A stretch of 64,000 bases of DNA from Paenibacillus pinihumi DSM 23905 = JCM 16419. Its GTDB lineage: Bacteria; Bacillota; Bacilli; Paenibacillales; Paenibacillaceae. The translations under genes and the position numbers were made by a program. Positions within the stretch are counted from its first letter, which is position 1. Every line of letters begins with the position of its first letter. The DNA lies in the NCBI RefSeq assembly GCF_000422505.1, contig NZ_AULX01000018.1, positions 186,001 to 250,000 of the forward strand. Direction: 5' to 3'. Shown piece by piece: positions 8,477 to 16,215 of this stretch. The notes under the pieces were generated by a model, which had not been told where the DNA came from, searched no databases, and worked only from the letters and a program-made list of their open reading frames with translations.

Positions 8477-9682
8477 TTATTTCTCCTTCATCTTGGGCAG
8501 GAACGAATCGGTCACGCTGCCGGTCCCCCCAATCTTGATATTAGCCACTACATCGACCTTGAGCTTTGGGAAGTAGACGGATTTCCATTCCTTCGAAATC
8601 TTCTTCCACTGTTTTGGCCGGGAACGGTAAATCATATCGCCAAAACCAAAAGAATCTGTTTTAAGCTGCTGTGACTTATGGATGGCAGCCTTGATGAAGG
8701 CCTCAATATTTTGGGCGGCCGCCTGCTCCATGTCCTTCATGGCAGCAAGGTTGCTCAGCGGACGTTCGCATTCCAGATCGGCTACATTTGCTTCGGCCTT
8801 AATATGTACAGAAGCCTGCGGCTGCCCGTCCACGATGCTTCCTTTCATTTTGCGTCCGCTTCGGAAGATTTCGATTGTCGCCTTGCCGCCGCCCGGGCAT
8901 GACATACTGACCGGAACACTTTTAATTTTTCCTTTTAGAAAATTGTAAGCTTTCGTTTCTTGTGGAGTATACCAGCTTACCAGCCGGTCATTGTCAAACG
9001 CCCCCAGCCCTTCGTAAGACAGCAGGGCAGCGGGTGTAATCCTTGCGGTATTTGATTTGAGAGCTCCAGCACGGGTATCCCCTTTGATTCTCAAGGCGGC
9101 AAGTACGGGATCCGCTCCAGGGCTTAGCAAATCATAAATCAGGTCATGGAGGTTGATCTGGGTTGTTCCGCCCCAGTTTTTCTCCGCTGCTATCAAAGAG
9201 GAATGCAAATGATCGGACGGGATATTATCAAGCGGTGTCAATATTTTTAAAATATTTTCTGCAGTCGTTTGCTTGGCGACGATAATGAAAAAGTCCGTCC
9301 TCATCGCATGGTCTCTGGACAGAAAGTCGAGTGCCGGCGCGATGCCTTCTCTGGCAAGTTCTTCTCCAATAACCAGCATCTGAATATGGGAGGCATACAC
9401 TTTGCGTGATGCGATTCGGGTGACCTCCCGCAGCGCGGCAAACAGTGTTTCGGTTGAAGTGATGTCCCGGGTCACGACGGGCAAAGCAATGCCGTTATTG
9501 CCTGTAACCGTTGTAATGACCGAAGGGTTCACAATTTGAACGGATAGCGTATATTTGTCACCGTGCTTGTCAATGCCGAGTGCAGAGGCGATCGAAAGCT
9601 CATTCAGTTCCTTGCGGCTCCAGCACCCGGTCAGCAGCAGCAGAGCCATGAATGTAACGGTCAATTTTACAAGATGCCGCAT
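8477..9682 (-). CDS. Spore germinant receptor C subunit lipoprotein (Ger(x)C)
   Basis: This is the lipoprotein subunit of a GerA-type receptor. From ATG 9682 it has a lipoprotein signal with lipobox LLTGC (Cys20), followed by WSRKELNELS and ALGIDK, hallmarks of the Ger(x)C family. The C-terminal domain contains FGFGDMIYRSRPKQWKKI, the conserved Ger(x)C tail. The frame is open to 9706, but the earlier ATG adds eight non-hydrophobic residues, and GGAAGTGG with GAGG lies before 9682. The mature protein is about 380 aa, held on the outer face of the spore inner membrane. Confidence 0.93.
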   Translation of the reverse strand: MRHLVKLTVTFMALLLLTGCWSRKELNELSIASALGIDKHGDKYTLSVQIVNPSVITTVTGNNGIALPVVTRDITSTETLFAALREVTRIASRKVYASHIQMLVIGEELAREGIAPALDFLSRDHAMRTDFFIIVAKQTTAENILKILTPLDNIPSDHLHSSLIAAEKNWGGTTQINLHDLIYDLLSPGADPVLAALRIKGDTRAGALKSNTARITPAALLSYEGLGAFDNDRLVSWYTPQETKAYNFLKGKIKSVPVSMSCPGGGKATIEIFRSGRKMKGSIVDGQPQASVHIKAEANVADLECERPLSNLAAMKDMEQAAAQNIEAFIKAAIHKSQQLKTDSFGFGDMIYRSRPKQWKKISKEWKSVYFPKLKVDVVANIKIGGTGSVTDSFLPKMKEK

Positions 9683-9712
9683 GGCTGCCTCGCCACTTCC
9701 TTTCATTCGTTT

Positions 9713-11278
9713 TTAATTCTCATTGGGCTGCTGTTTATCTACTGTACCGCGCTGACGGATCAGCCGCTGCTTGACGGTCAGCGCCCAATGCGGCAGCCGG
9801 ATCAGATTGTCCTTCTGATCCTGCCTGATGTAAGGGGCGAGCGGTGCCATATAGGGGACCCCGAAGGAACGCAGGCTGCATAAATGGAGCGTTAACGCGA
9901 AAAGTCCAATCAAAATGCCGAATAGTCCGAAGCTGGCGGCAAGCGCCATCAGGACAAACCGGATCATCCGAATTGCAATCCCCATATTGAAGGAGGGAAT
10001 GACAAGATTGGAAATCGCAGTCAAGGAAACTATAATTACCATGGCTGTTCCTACCAATCCGGCTTCGACTGCTGCTTGTCCGATTACGAGCGCGCCGACG
10101 ATAGACACTGCCTGCCCGATTGCCCGGGGCATTCGTACGCCGGCTTCCCGCAGAATCTCAAAGATGATCTCCATAATAAGAGCTTCAATAAATGCGGGAA
10201 AAGGGATGCCTTCATGCTGGGCTGCCACTCGGATGAGCAGGGTAGTCGGAATCATCTCCTGATGAAAGGTAGTGGCTGCGATATAGGCTGCGGGAGCAAG
10301 CGTTGCTATAAACAGGCTGATATACCGCAGCAATCTGAGCAAGCTGCTAATGTCCGCACGCTGGTAGTAATCTTCAGCAGTCTGAATAAAGTGGGTGAAG
10401 AGAGCAGGGGCCAGTAATACAAACGGGGTGCCGTCAACCAGAATGACCACACGGCCTTCCAGCAGCCCGGCAGCCGCGACATCCGGCCGTTCCGTATTAT
10501 AAATCGTCGGGAACGGGGTGAGACTGTCATCCTGAATCATTTCTTCAATATAGGCGCTCTCCAGCACCGCTTCCATATCAATGCGCTTCAGACGGCTGCG
10601 CACCTCGTTCACCAGTTCCTCATCGGCTGTTCCTTTCAAATACATGATGGAGACATCCGTCCTTGTCTTTCTGCCAATGGGCATCGTTTCAAGCCATAGG
10701 TTCTCATCCTTGATTTTACGGCGGATCAGCATAGTATTGGTACGCAGTGTCTCGGTGAACCCCTCACGCGGCCCGCGAATGACGGTCTGGGAAGCGGGCT
10801 CATTAATGCCGCGGTCCTGCCAGTCTCTTGTGCAGGCGCCGATTGCCTGCGTACAGCCGTTTAACAGGATGATCGTATCGCCGGAAAGCAGTGCGGAAAT
10901 AAGCGACTCATAATTTGTAATATCGTGAATATCACCCGTACGCAGAATGCTGTTTTTTAAGAGCTGAAGCTGCTGATCCTTCGGATACCGACTGATTTCG
11001 GGATGAATCTTTTGCAGGTCTACCAGCAGGGAAACGAGGATATCTTTGGTGTTCGCAAGTCCTTCTGTATAGATCAGGGCGATATCCGGGTCGGATGAGG
11101 CATCCAGACTGAGACGGCGGACAATGACATCGTTACTATGGCCAAGCCTGTGCTGGATTTCATACAGGACCTCCTCAAGGCTGGATTTTAGAGGTGTACG
11201 GGATACCTTGGGCTGCTGTGTTGCCTGGGGGGTAAGGCTTTTGATAACTCCCATCATTGCTTTACGGAAAATGCCCAT
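9713..11278 (-). CDS. Spore germinant receptor A subunit (GerA family)
   Basis: The 521 aa protein of the GerA/SpoVAF family has a soluble N-terminal region (about 1-290) with the typical DPDIALIYTEGL, ISALLSGDTIILLNG and RGPREGFTETLRTN motifs, then four to five membrane helices (about 295-490) that build the ion-conducting core of the germinant receptor. AGGTGA stands 7 bp before ATG 11278. It is the first gene of the operon. Such operons are normally transcribed in the forespore by sigma-G, but I could not assign a convincing sigma-G promoter in the 200 bp shared with the divergent padR gene. Confidence 0.94.
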   Translation of the reverse strand: MGIFRKAMMGVIKSLTPQATQQPKVSRTPLKSSLEEVLYEIQHRLGHSNDVIVRRLSLDASSDPDIALIYTEGLANTKDILVSLLVDLQKIHPEISRYPKDQQLQLLKNSILRTGDIHDITNYESLISALLSGDTIILLNGCTQAIGACTRDWQDRGINEPASQTVIRGPREGFTETLRTNTMLIRRKIKDENLWLETMPIGRKTRTDVSIMYLKGTADEELVNEVRSRLKRIDMEAVLESAYIEEMIQDDSLTPFPTIYNTERPDVAAAGLLEGRVVILVDGTPFVLLAPALFTHFIQTAEDYYQRADISSLLRLLRYISLFIATLAPAAYIAATTFHQEMIPTTLLIRVAAQHEGIPFPAFIEALIMEIIFEILREAGVRMPRAIGQAVSIVGALVIGQAAVEAGLVGTAMVIIVSLTAISNLVIPSFNMGIAIRMIRFVLMALAASFGLFGILIGLFALTLHLCSLRSFGVPYMAPLAPYIRQDQKDNLIRLPHWALTVKQRLIRQRGTVDKQQPNEN

Positions 11279-11350
11279 GTGAAGTCACCTGCTTCTGGAT
11301 GTTTATAGAAAGTGTAACCATTTGGCAGGAATAGCATTCAAAAACAATAG

Positions 11351-11371
11351 CTATATTGTAATGTTGAATAG
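11351..11371. promoter_or_regulatory. Putative PadR operator 1 (21-bp imperfect palindrome)
   Basis: The half-sites CTATATT and TGAATAG are spaced by 7 bp, and the site shares ATGTTGAATAGT with the second site at 11428-11448. It overlaps the -35 box and spacer of the padR promoter. Binding by the adjacent PadR protein is inferred. Confidence 0.5.
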
Positions 11372-11384
11372 TAAGTGTTATAGT
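11356..11384 (+). promoter_or_regulatory. Candidate sigma-A promoter of padR
   Basis: TTGTAA (11356-11361), a 17-bp spacer and TATAGT (11379-11384) lie about 95 bp upstream of padR. The -35 box lies inside operator 1. Confidence 0.5.
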
Positions 11385-11427
11385 ATAGAGGAAATATTTG
11401 AAATCAGGATTATACCGTCATTACCAG

Positions 11428-11448
11428 CTATTCATCAATGTTGAATAG
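11428..11448. promoter_or_regulatory. Putative PadR operator 2 (21-bp palindrome)
   Basis: CTATTCA and TGAATAG form a perfect 7-bp inverted repeat with a 7-bp centre. The site begins 77 bp after the first one, near the middle of the leader before padR. Confidence 0.5.
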
Positions 11449-11479
11449 TTGACAATAAATAATAGGGAGAATTACAGCA

Positions 11480-11800
11480 ATGAATGTTCAGTTTAAAAAG
11501 GGCGTTCTGGAAATTTGTGTGCTTGTGCTGGCCTCCCGTGAGGACAGGTACGGGTATGAGCTTGCAGTCATGATATCCGAGAAGTTTGAGGTGGCTGTCG
11601 GGAGTGTGTATCCGCTGCTTAACCGTCTGACTCAGGAAGGCCTGTTTTCGACGTATCTGCAGGAATCCAAGGAGGGACCGCCGCGCAAGTATTACCGGCT
11701 GACAGAGCCTGGCTGGCATTATATGCGCGGGCTGATTGACGAGTGGAATGTGTTTACGGAAGCTGTGAATGAAATTATTGAGGAAGGATTGCGACCATGA
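11480..11800 (+). CDS. PadR-family transcriptional regulator
   Basis: This 106 aa protein has a winged helix-turn-helix fold of the PadR type: KKGVLEICVLVLASREDRYGYEL at the N-terminus, the recognition region VGSVYPLLNRLTQEGL, and the wing with RKYYRLTEPGW, followed by a short C-terminal dimerisation helix. The family usually represses its own operon. The gene is coupled by an ATGA overlap to a HAAS-domain protein, which is a common partner of PadR regulators in Firmicutes, and two similar palindromes lie upstream of it. The inducing signal is not known. Confidence 0.92.
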   Translation: MNVQFKKGVLEICVLVLASREDRYGYELAVMISEKFEVAVGSVYPLLNRLTQEGLFSTYLQESKEGPPRKYYRLTEPGWHYMRGLIDEWNVFTEAVNEIIEEGLRP

Positions 11801-12357
11801 CGATCAAAGACCAATATCTTGGCGAATTGAATCATCTGCTCCATGTCATTCCGTCTGAACAAAGACAGGAATTGCTGCTTGATTACGAGCTTCATTTTCA
11901 GATGGCAATGGAGAACGGGCAGCCTGAAGAGCAAATTGCCCATGAACTTGGAGATCCGCGGGTAATTGCCAAGGAGCTGCTGCTGGGCTACAGGGTTCAT
12001 CAGGCTGAAACTAAACAGAGCCCTGTACGGGTATCGCGAGCTGTATTTTCAGCGGTGAGTCTGGGCTTTTTTAATCTGATTTTTATGTTGGGGCCTTATT
12101 TGGCCCTGATGGGTATTTTATTTAGTTTATGGGTTGTAGTTGTCGTTCTGTGGGCGACCCCGGTTTTGCTGCTGGCAGATTGGGCGATAAACGAAACCTT
12201 TCCATTGACCGCCGTATTATCCGTTTGTGCACTAATTGCCGGATTGGCTTTGCTGGCTGGAGTAGGCATGACCAAACTGACCAAGGGTTTATTGTCAATG
12301 ACAATGAAATATTTGAAATGGAATACTCGCGTCGTACGCGTGGTAAAGGAGAAATAG
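11797..12357 (+). CDS. HAAS-domain (DUF1700-type) membrane protein
   Basis: The N-terminal 70 residues form the helical HAAS signalling domain (IPSEQRQELLLDYELHF and EEQIAHELGDPRVIAKELL). They are followed by two to three membrane helices (about residues 75-115 and 130-165) and a short basic tail. HAAS proteins are typically encoded with PadR regulators and DUF4097 proteins and are thought to pass envelope signals, but no biochemical role is established. The start overlaps the padR stop, so the genes are coupled. Confidence 0.85.
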   Translation: MTIKDQYLGELNHLLHVIPSEQRQELLLDYELHFQMAMENGQPEEQIAHELGDPRVIAKELLLGYRVHQAETKQSPVRVSRAVFSAVSLGFFNLIFMLGPYLALMGILFSLWVVVVVLWATPVLLLADWAINETFPLTAVLSVCALIAGLALLAGVGMTKLTKGLLSMTMKYLKWNTRVVRVVKEK

Positions 12358-12360
12358 GCG

Positions 12361-13260
12361 ATGAGAAAATCGGTATATGTCGGGGTGCTGCTCATTGCAG
12401 CCGGACTAATAGGTTTGTTTCTTGCTTACAAGCAAGGGGGCTTGCAGGAAGGCATTCAGACGAATAATGTGTCGGAGCGGCAGACGGCTAGTCTGGAGGG
12501 GATAAAAAGAATATCCATTTCGCCTTCTAGTGCGAATATCCGGATTACAGAAGGTTCAGCGGATGAAGCGCAAGTAGAAATGACCGGTGAACTGAGCAAA
12601 AGCATGACCGGCAAGGTCAAGCTTAAAGTGGAAAGCTCAGGAGACGAGTTGGGAATTAATGTTGATCATCCGAGTTTTAGCATTGGTTTTAACTATACTT
12701 CACTCACAATTAATATTACTCTGCCACCCCGCCTCTGGGAAGAGTTCAAGGTCGAAACGGGTGGCGGAAATGTACGGATTGACCGTGTGGAATCCAGGTA
12801 TATCAAACTGGACGTAGATTCAGGCAATCTGGAAATCGGGCAGGCGAAATCTGAAGAGCTTCAATTCAGGCTTGGAAGCGGGAACGCCAAGCTTTATGGA
12901 GTTACGGCAAATGAGCTGGACGGCAGCAATGGATCAGGTAATATCAGGGTAGAGGGCACGGAGTTGAAGAGAACCCGGATAAACATGGGCAGTGGAAATA
13001 TTGTTATCGCCGCGGACCGTCTTGCTGGCAGCACCGAGCTCGAAACGGGCAGCGGAAATATCGATGTTAATTTGAGTGAGCAGCCGGTATCACTTAGTGT
13101 GGAGGCGTCTATCGGATGGGGCAATTCCAATCTGAAATGGAGCGGCTATAATGATATGTCGCAAGAAGATGGCTTGCTGAAAGCAAGCTATGGAGATGGC
13201 GCTGTGCCGCTAAGGGCTGAGATCGGTTCAGGAAATTTTACACTTGGAAAAAATGAATGA
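12361..13260 (+). CDS. DUF4097-family predicted beta-solenoid membrane-anchored protein
   Basis: The 299 aa protein has one N-terminal transmembrane helix (about residues 5-22) and then an extracytoplasmic domain with repeated GSGN or similar turns (GSGNAKL, GSGNIRV, GSGNIVI, GSGNIDV, GSGNFTL), the signature of the DUF4097 predicted adhesin family. B. subtilis LiaG contains a related domain and belongs to an envelope-stress operon. It is the third gene of the padR operon and ends before a terminator at 13271. The function is unknown; a surface sensor or scaffold is plausible. Confidence 0.85.
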   Translation: MRKSVYVGVLLIAAGLIGLFLAYKQGGLQEGIQTNNVSERQTASLEGIKRISISPSSANIRITEGSADEAQVEMTGELSKSMTGKVKLKVESSGDELGINVDHPSFSIGFNYTSLTINITLPPRLWEEFKVETGGGNVRIDRVESRYIKLDVDSGNLEIGQAKSEELQFRLGSGNAKLYGVTANELDGSNGSGNIRVEGTELKRTRINMGSGNIVIAADRLAGSTELETGSGNIDVNLSEQPVSLSVEASIGWGNSNLKWSGYNDMSQEDGLLKASYGDGAVPLRAEIGSGNFTLGKNE

Positions 13261-13270
13261 TCATTGTCCG

Positions 13271-13314
13271 GATAGGCTGCACCGTTTTGTAAAGAACGGC
13301 TGCGGCCTATTTTT
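13271..13314 (+). terminator. Terminator of the padR operon
   Basis: An imperfect stem ATAGGCTGCACCGTT / AACGGCTGCGGCCTAT is followed by TTTT. Confidence 0.75.
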
Positions 13315-13367
13315 AAAGTTCATAATTTTTGCGGCAATAGTCCTCCTAACAGATTACTAACGGTTTA

Positions 13368-13396
13368 TTGTGACGCTTCGCCGCATATAGTAATAT
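13368..13396 (+). promoter_or_regulatory. Candidate promoter of the response regulator gene
   Basis: TTGTGA (13368-13373), a 17-bp spacer and TAATAT (13391-13396). Both boxes are partial matches. Confidence 0.35.
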
Positions 13397-13484
13397 AAAC
13401 TAGCAGGATCATCTAATGCATGTGTTGATGTCGTCTGAGTTCCAATAAAGCTTTTGTCAGCCTCTTTTGTCAGGGGGATGTAGA

Positions 13485-14207
13485 ATGCACAAAATATTAA
13501 TTATTGAAGATGATCCTATCATGGGGGACATGCTTTCAATGTATTTGCAGGAGGAGGGGTATCTCGTTCAGCAGGCGCATACGGGCATTGAAGGCCTAAG
13601 GCTGCTTGCCGTGTACGCACCCGATATTATCCTCCTGGATCTTATGCTTCCTGATTGGGACGGCGTGCGGCTATGTACAGAAATGCGCAGGCGTTCTGAT
13701 GTGCCGATTATGGTTGTATCCATGAAAACGGAAGTTTCCGAGCGTGTAGAGGCGCTAAAAGCAGGGGCTGATGATTATTTGTGCAAGCCTTTTAGCATGC
13801 ATGAACTGACGGCGCGTATCTATGCGATGATTCGACGGTCCAAAACACTTTCGGCAGAGCGGACAACCTTCATCCCGGATGAAGGTGCCACCGCCTCAAG
13901 TTTGCCGCCGGCCGCGGAAGTTGTCATGGACCCGCAAAAGCGGACGGTGGAGGTACGCGGGGAACGTGTGGAAACGACCTTCTCTGAATTTGAGCTGCTG
14001 CGCATGTTCGTCTCCCAGCCAGGGAGGGTGTTCAGCCGCGAGGATTTGATCAATGCGATTCGTGGAGATGAATCCTTCGTCACCGACAGAGCGATTGATG
14101 TGCACATCGTGAATTTGCGCAGAAAGATTGAGCGCAACGCCAAGGACCCGCAGTTCATTCGTACCGTATGGGGAGTCGGTTATAAATATATGCTCCCAGA
14201 AGTCTAG
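13485..14207 (+). CDS. OmpR/PhoB-family response regulator (orphan)
   Basis: The protein has an N-terminal receiver domain with the acidic pair D9-D10, the phosphoacceptor D52 in LLDLMLPDWDG and the conserved Lys in LCKPF, and a C-terminal winged helix DNA-binding domain (about residues 145-240, ending RTVWGVGYKY). The open frame extends upstream to a TTG, but AGGGGGATG before ATG 13485 and the receiver-domain start MHKILIIEDD decide the start. No histidine kinase gene adjoins it. The nearest kinase, at 16216, lies beyond two minus-strand genes and need not be its partner. Confidence 0.93.
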   Translation: MHKILIIEDDPIMGDMLSMYLQEEGYLVQQAHTGIEGLRLLAVYAPDIILLDLMLPDWDGVRLCTEMRRRSDVPIMVVSMKTEVSERVEALKAGADDYLCKPFSMHELTARIYAMIRRSKTLSAERTTFIPDEGATASSLPPAAEVVMDPQKRTVEVRGERVETTFSEFELLRMFVSQPGRVFSREDLINAIRGDESFVTDRAIDVHIVNLRRKIERNAKDPQFIRTVWGVGYKYMLPEV

Positions 14208-14216
14208 AAGCTGTTC

Positions 14217-14283
14217 AAAAAAGCTCACTTTCCTAAAGGGCGGCGTACCGGAAGCATCCGGCCCTTGGGAAGTGAGCTTTTTC
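14217..14283. terminator. Bidirectional terminator between convergent genes
   Basis: AAAAAAGCTCACTTTCC pairs with the AAGTGAGCTTTTT side, with a GGGC/GCCC inner stem. It serves the response regulator gene and the minus-strand small gene. Confidence 0.85.
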
Positions 14284-14391
14284 ATTGGTATGAGAAGCAA
14301 CGCTTGTTTGAATGGCGGATTCGGGTCCCTGTGGGATGACGCGAACCTGGCAGACACAGGCGCATGTGCCGGACTGTGGATAAACTGACGG

Positions 14392-14610
14392 TCAGGAAAC
14401 TTCAAGATACAGCTTTGTTCCGTCTGTATACTTCAAAATGGCAACGTCGCGAATTAACTCCACAGATTTAATTCGTTTCCACTTCTTGTAGAAGTCGAAT
14501 TGCAGCGACATCTCCCCGAGCTTTGCGTTCAGCATCTCCAGATATTCCGAATGATCGTAGGCCAGATAGACCGGAATTGACTTGTTTTTGAACGTGATCA
14601 TTTTAACCAT
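14392..14610 (-). CDS. Hypothetical protein, 72 aa
   Basis: I do not recognise this small soluble protein. It is basic and mixed in composition, with a likely beta-rich N-terminus (MITFKNKSIPVYL), a central helix (about residues 18-45) and a final strand pair (IRDVAILKYTDGTKLYLEVS). A strong GGAGGTG stands 7 bp before ATG 14610; a GTG directly upstream is too close to it. The good ribosome binding site and the lack of overlap with other genes support a real gene. It is 128 bp downstream of the catalase gene on the same strand. Confidence 0.6.
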   Translation of the reverse strand: MVKMITFKNKSIPVYLAYDHSEYLEMLNAKLGEMSLQFDFYKKWKRIKSVELIRDVAILKYTDGTKLYLEVS

Positions 14611-14738
14611 CACGCGTCACCTCCATTTCTTTAAGCTTACTATACAGCAGATCATTTAGCTTGTTATAAAGGGCGCATGAGAACATTATTGTTTTTGCTA
14701 ACAAATAATTAACAAAGTATTACCCCAGAAGTGAAATA

Positions 14739-15644
14739 TTAATCAGGCTTAAGCCCCGCGCCCCGTTGCAGCCGTTTCACAATTTCAATGTAATCCTCAG
14801 CCGAAATGCCGGGCGCAAATTCTTCGGGCAGCTCTTTTAAATTCGGCACGGGCCCTCCTTCAGGTGTACCGATAATCACCTCCAAATCTTGACCGGTCTC
14901 CGGGTGGGTGCCTTTCCAGATTTGATTGATATCCCGGTAATCGTCCGTGCTGAAGGTAAACAGTTTGTTGCCCAGCCCCATATTTTCAAATTTTCTGGCC
15001 GCATCGAAGCTGCGGTTGCTCAAGTTTGGTATTGGAATCAGTTTGGTCATATCCACACCGGTGGCAATCTCCAGCGCTTTTGCATAGGCAAGCACATGGA
15101 CCCCGCCGCGCACCAGCAAGTATCCGATGGTTTCCCTGGCGACAGGATGATTGGTCATTTCATAGACTCTCATTTTATGCGTTCTTGCTCCGCACTCAAG
15201 AAAAAAGTTATGCAGCAAATCCAGGATCAGGTTGCCGCTATTGAATACATAGTCACCACGCCAGGGTTGCCCCATAGAGTCACCAGCCAGAGAGGTCTGA
15301 GCAGTTTGAATAAAAAAATAGGAATTTCGTTTGTCCAGCCCTTCATTTAAAGGGGTCGAATCCGGTTTGCCCGGACGTGTCGTCCCCGTCAGGATCAGGT
15401 TGATTGATGTCCCGACAAGCTCAACGTGCCCGAATTCCTCGGCTGTAATGCTTGCCACCAGATCATAGAAAGGCTTGAGTTTGCTCTTTCCCCTAAAGTT
15501 AAAGGACTGGAATAAATAATTGTTCAGGGTGGACATTTCTCCGAACCGGCCCCCCATCAGCTCTTGAGTGGCAGCAGCAGCGTTAGCGTCCGGGTACGTG
15601 GAAGAAGGCAGCTCAATTTGGAGCTTATTGATGCGTGTGAACAA
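14739..15644 (-). CDS. Manganese catalase
   Basis: This non-haem dimanganese catalase breaks hydrogen peroxide down to water and oxygen. The start MFTRINKLQIELP, the four-helix ferritin-like core with likely metal ligands in SITAEEFGHVELV, and later His/Glu-rich helices (LLHNFFLECGARTHKMRVYEM and YLLVRGGVHVLAYAKALE) identify the family. At 301 aa it is the full-length type, larger than the spore coat CotJC proteins. The start codon is TTG 15644, chosen because GAGGTGAC stands six bases before it and no later ATG would keep the conserved N-terminus. Confidence 0.93.
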   Translation of the reverse strand: MFTRINKLQIELPSSTYPDANAAAATQELMGGRFGEMSTLNNYLFQSFNFRGKSKLKPFYDLVASITAEEFGHVELVGTSINLILTGTTRPGKPDSTPLNEGLDKRNSYFFIQTAQTSLAGDSMGQPWRGDYVFNSGNLILDLLHNFFLECGARTHKMRVYEMTNHPVARETIGYLLVRGGVHVLAYAKALEIATGVDMTKLIPIPNLSNRSFDAARKFENMGLGNKLFTFSTDDYRDINQIWKGTHPETGQDLEVIIGTPEGGPVPNLKELPEEFAPGISAEDYIEIVKRLQRGAGLKPD

Positions 15645-15668
15645 GTGTCTGTCACCTCATTTCTAATT

Positions 15669-15694
15669 CTACCCCAATTTATGAGGGGAAGAAC
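15669..15694 (-). promoter_or_regulatory. Candidate alternative-sigma (B/F/G-like) promoter of the catalase gene
   Basis: Read on the minus strand: GTTCTT, a 14-bp spacer, then GGGTAG about 25 bp before the start codon. This resembles the GTTTAA-N14-GGGTAT pattern of sigma-B and the related sporulation sigma factors. The match is partial, and which factor would use it is unknown. Confidence 0.35.
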
Positions 15695-16215
15695 CGCCGT
15701 AGACCATGGAAAGCTGCTGTGTTGTCCTGTTTGAATGGATGAAGCGCTATAAATAAGCCTTCCGGAAGTGCGTAGAAGAACTGGATTTTGTCTGCACACC
15801 GTTCATGCGTGAATGACTGGCTCATGATGGGAATATGTGCCCAAAGACTCAATTTTGCCGACCGTTGCTGGAATGCATTGGATGGATTAGTGTACAATAG
15901 AAGGAAAGCATCAGCAGACAAGTAAGCTGTTGCAAGCATGATAAAAATATAAGCGGTGCAAGGCTGTTTTCATTGAACAAAACGTGCAATGGAGCCGATA
16001 TAAGGAAAGAGAAGAAATTGCCCGGGTGTCTGGCAGTGAATAGCATGCTTTGCCGATTGTCCATTCCAGCCGGTCACAAAGAATAAAAAGAAAATTGAAA
16101 CGGGCTGAGCCTGATGCTTATTCTTTCTCGTCCATATATATTGAAGGCTCCCATACAAACTATAAGTCATCTCCTGCAGATGCCTGATGGTCTTATAGAA
16201 CGGGAAAGGAACGTT
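15695..16215. other. Intergenic region between divergent catalase and kinase genes
   Basis: No convincing gene is seen here. Short open frames lack ribosome binding sites and recognisable products. A weak TTGAAC box occurs near 15974 with a TATAAG about 20 bp later, too far apart for a confident promoter. Confidence 0.5.

Noticed and set aside
11279-11340. Sigma-G promoter of the germination operon (TGAATG on the minus strand).
   Set aside because: The only -10-like sequence is about 22 bp away, too far.
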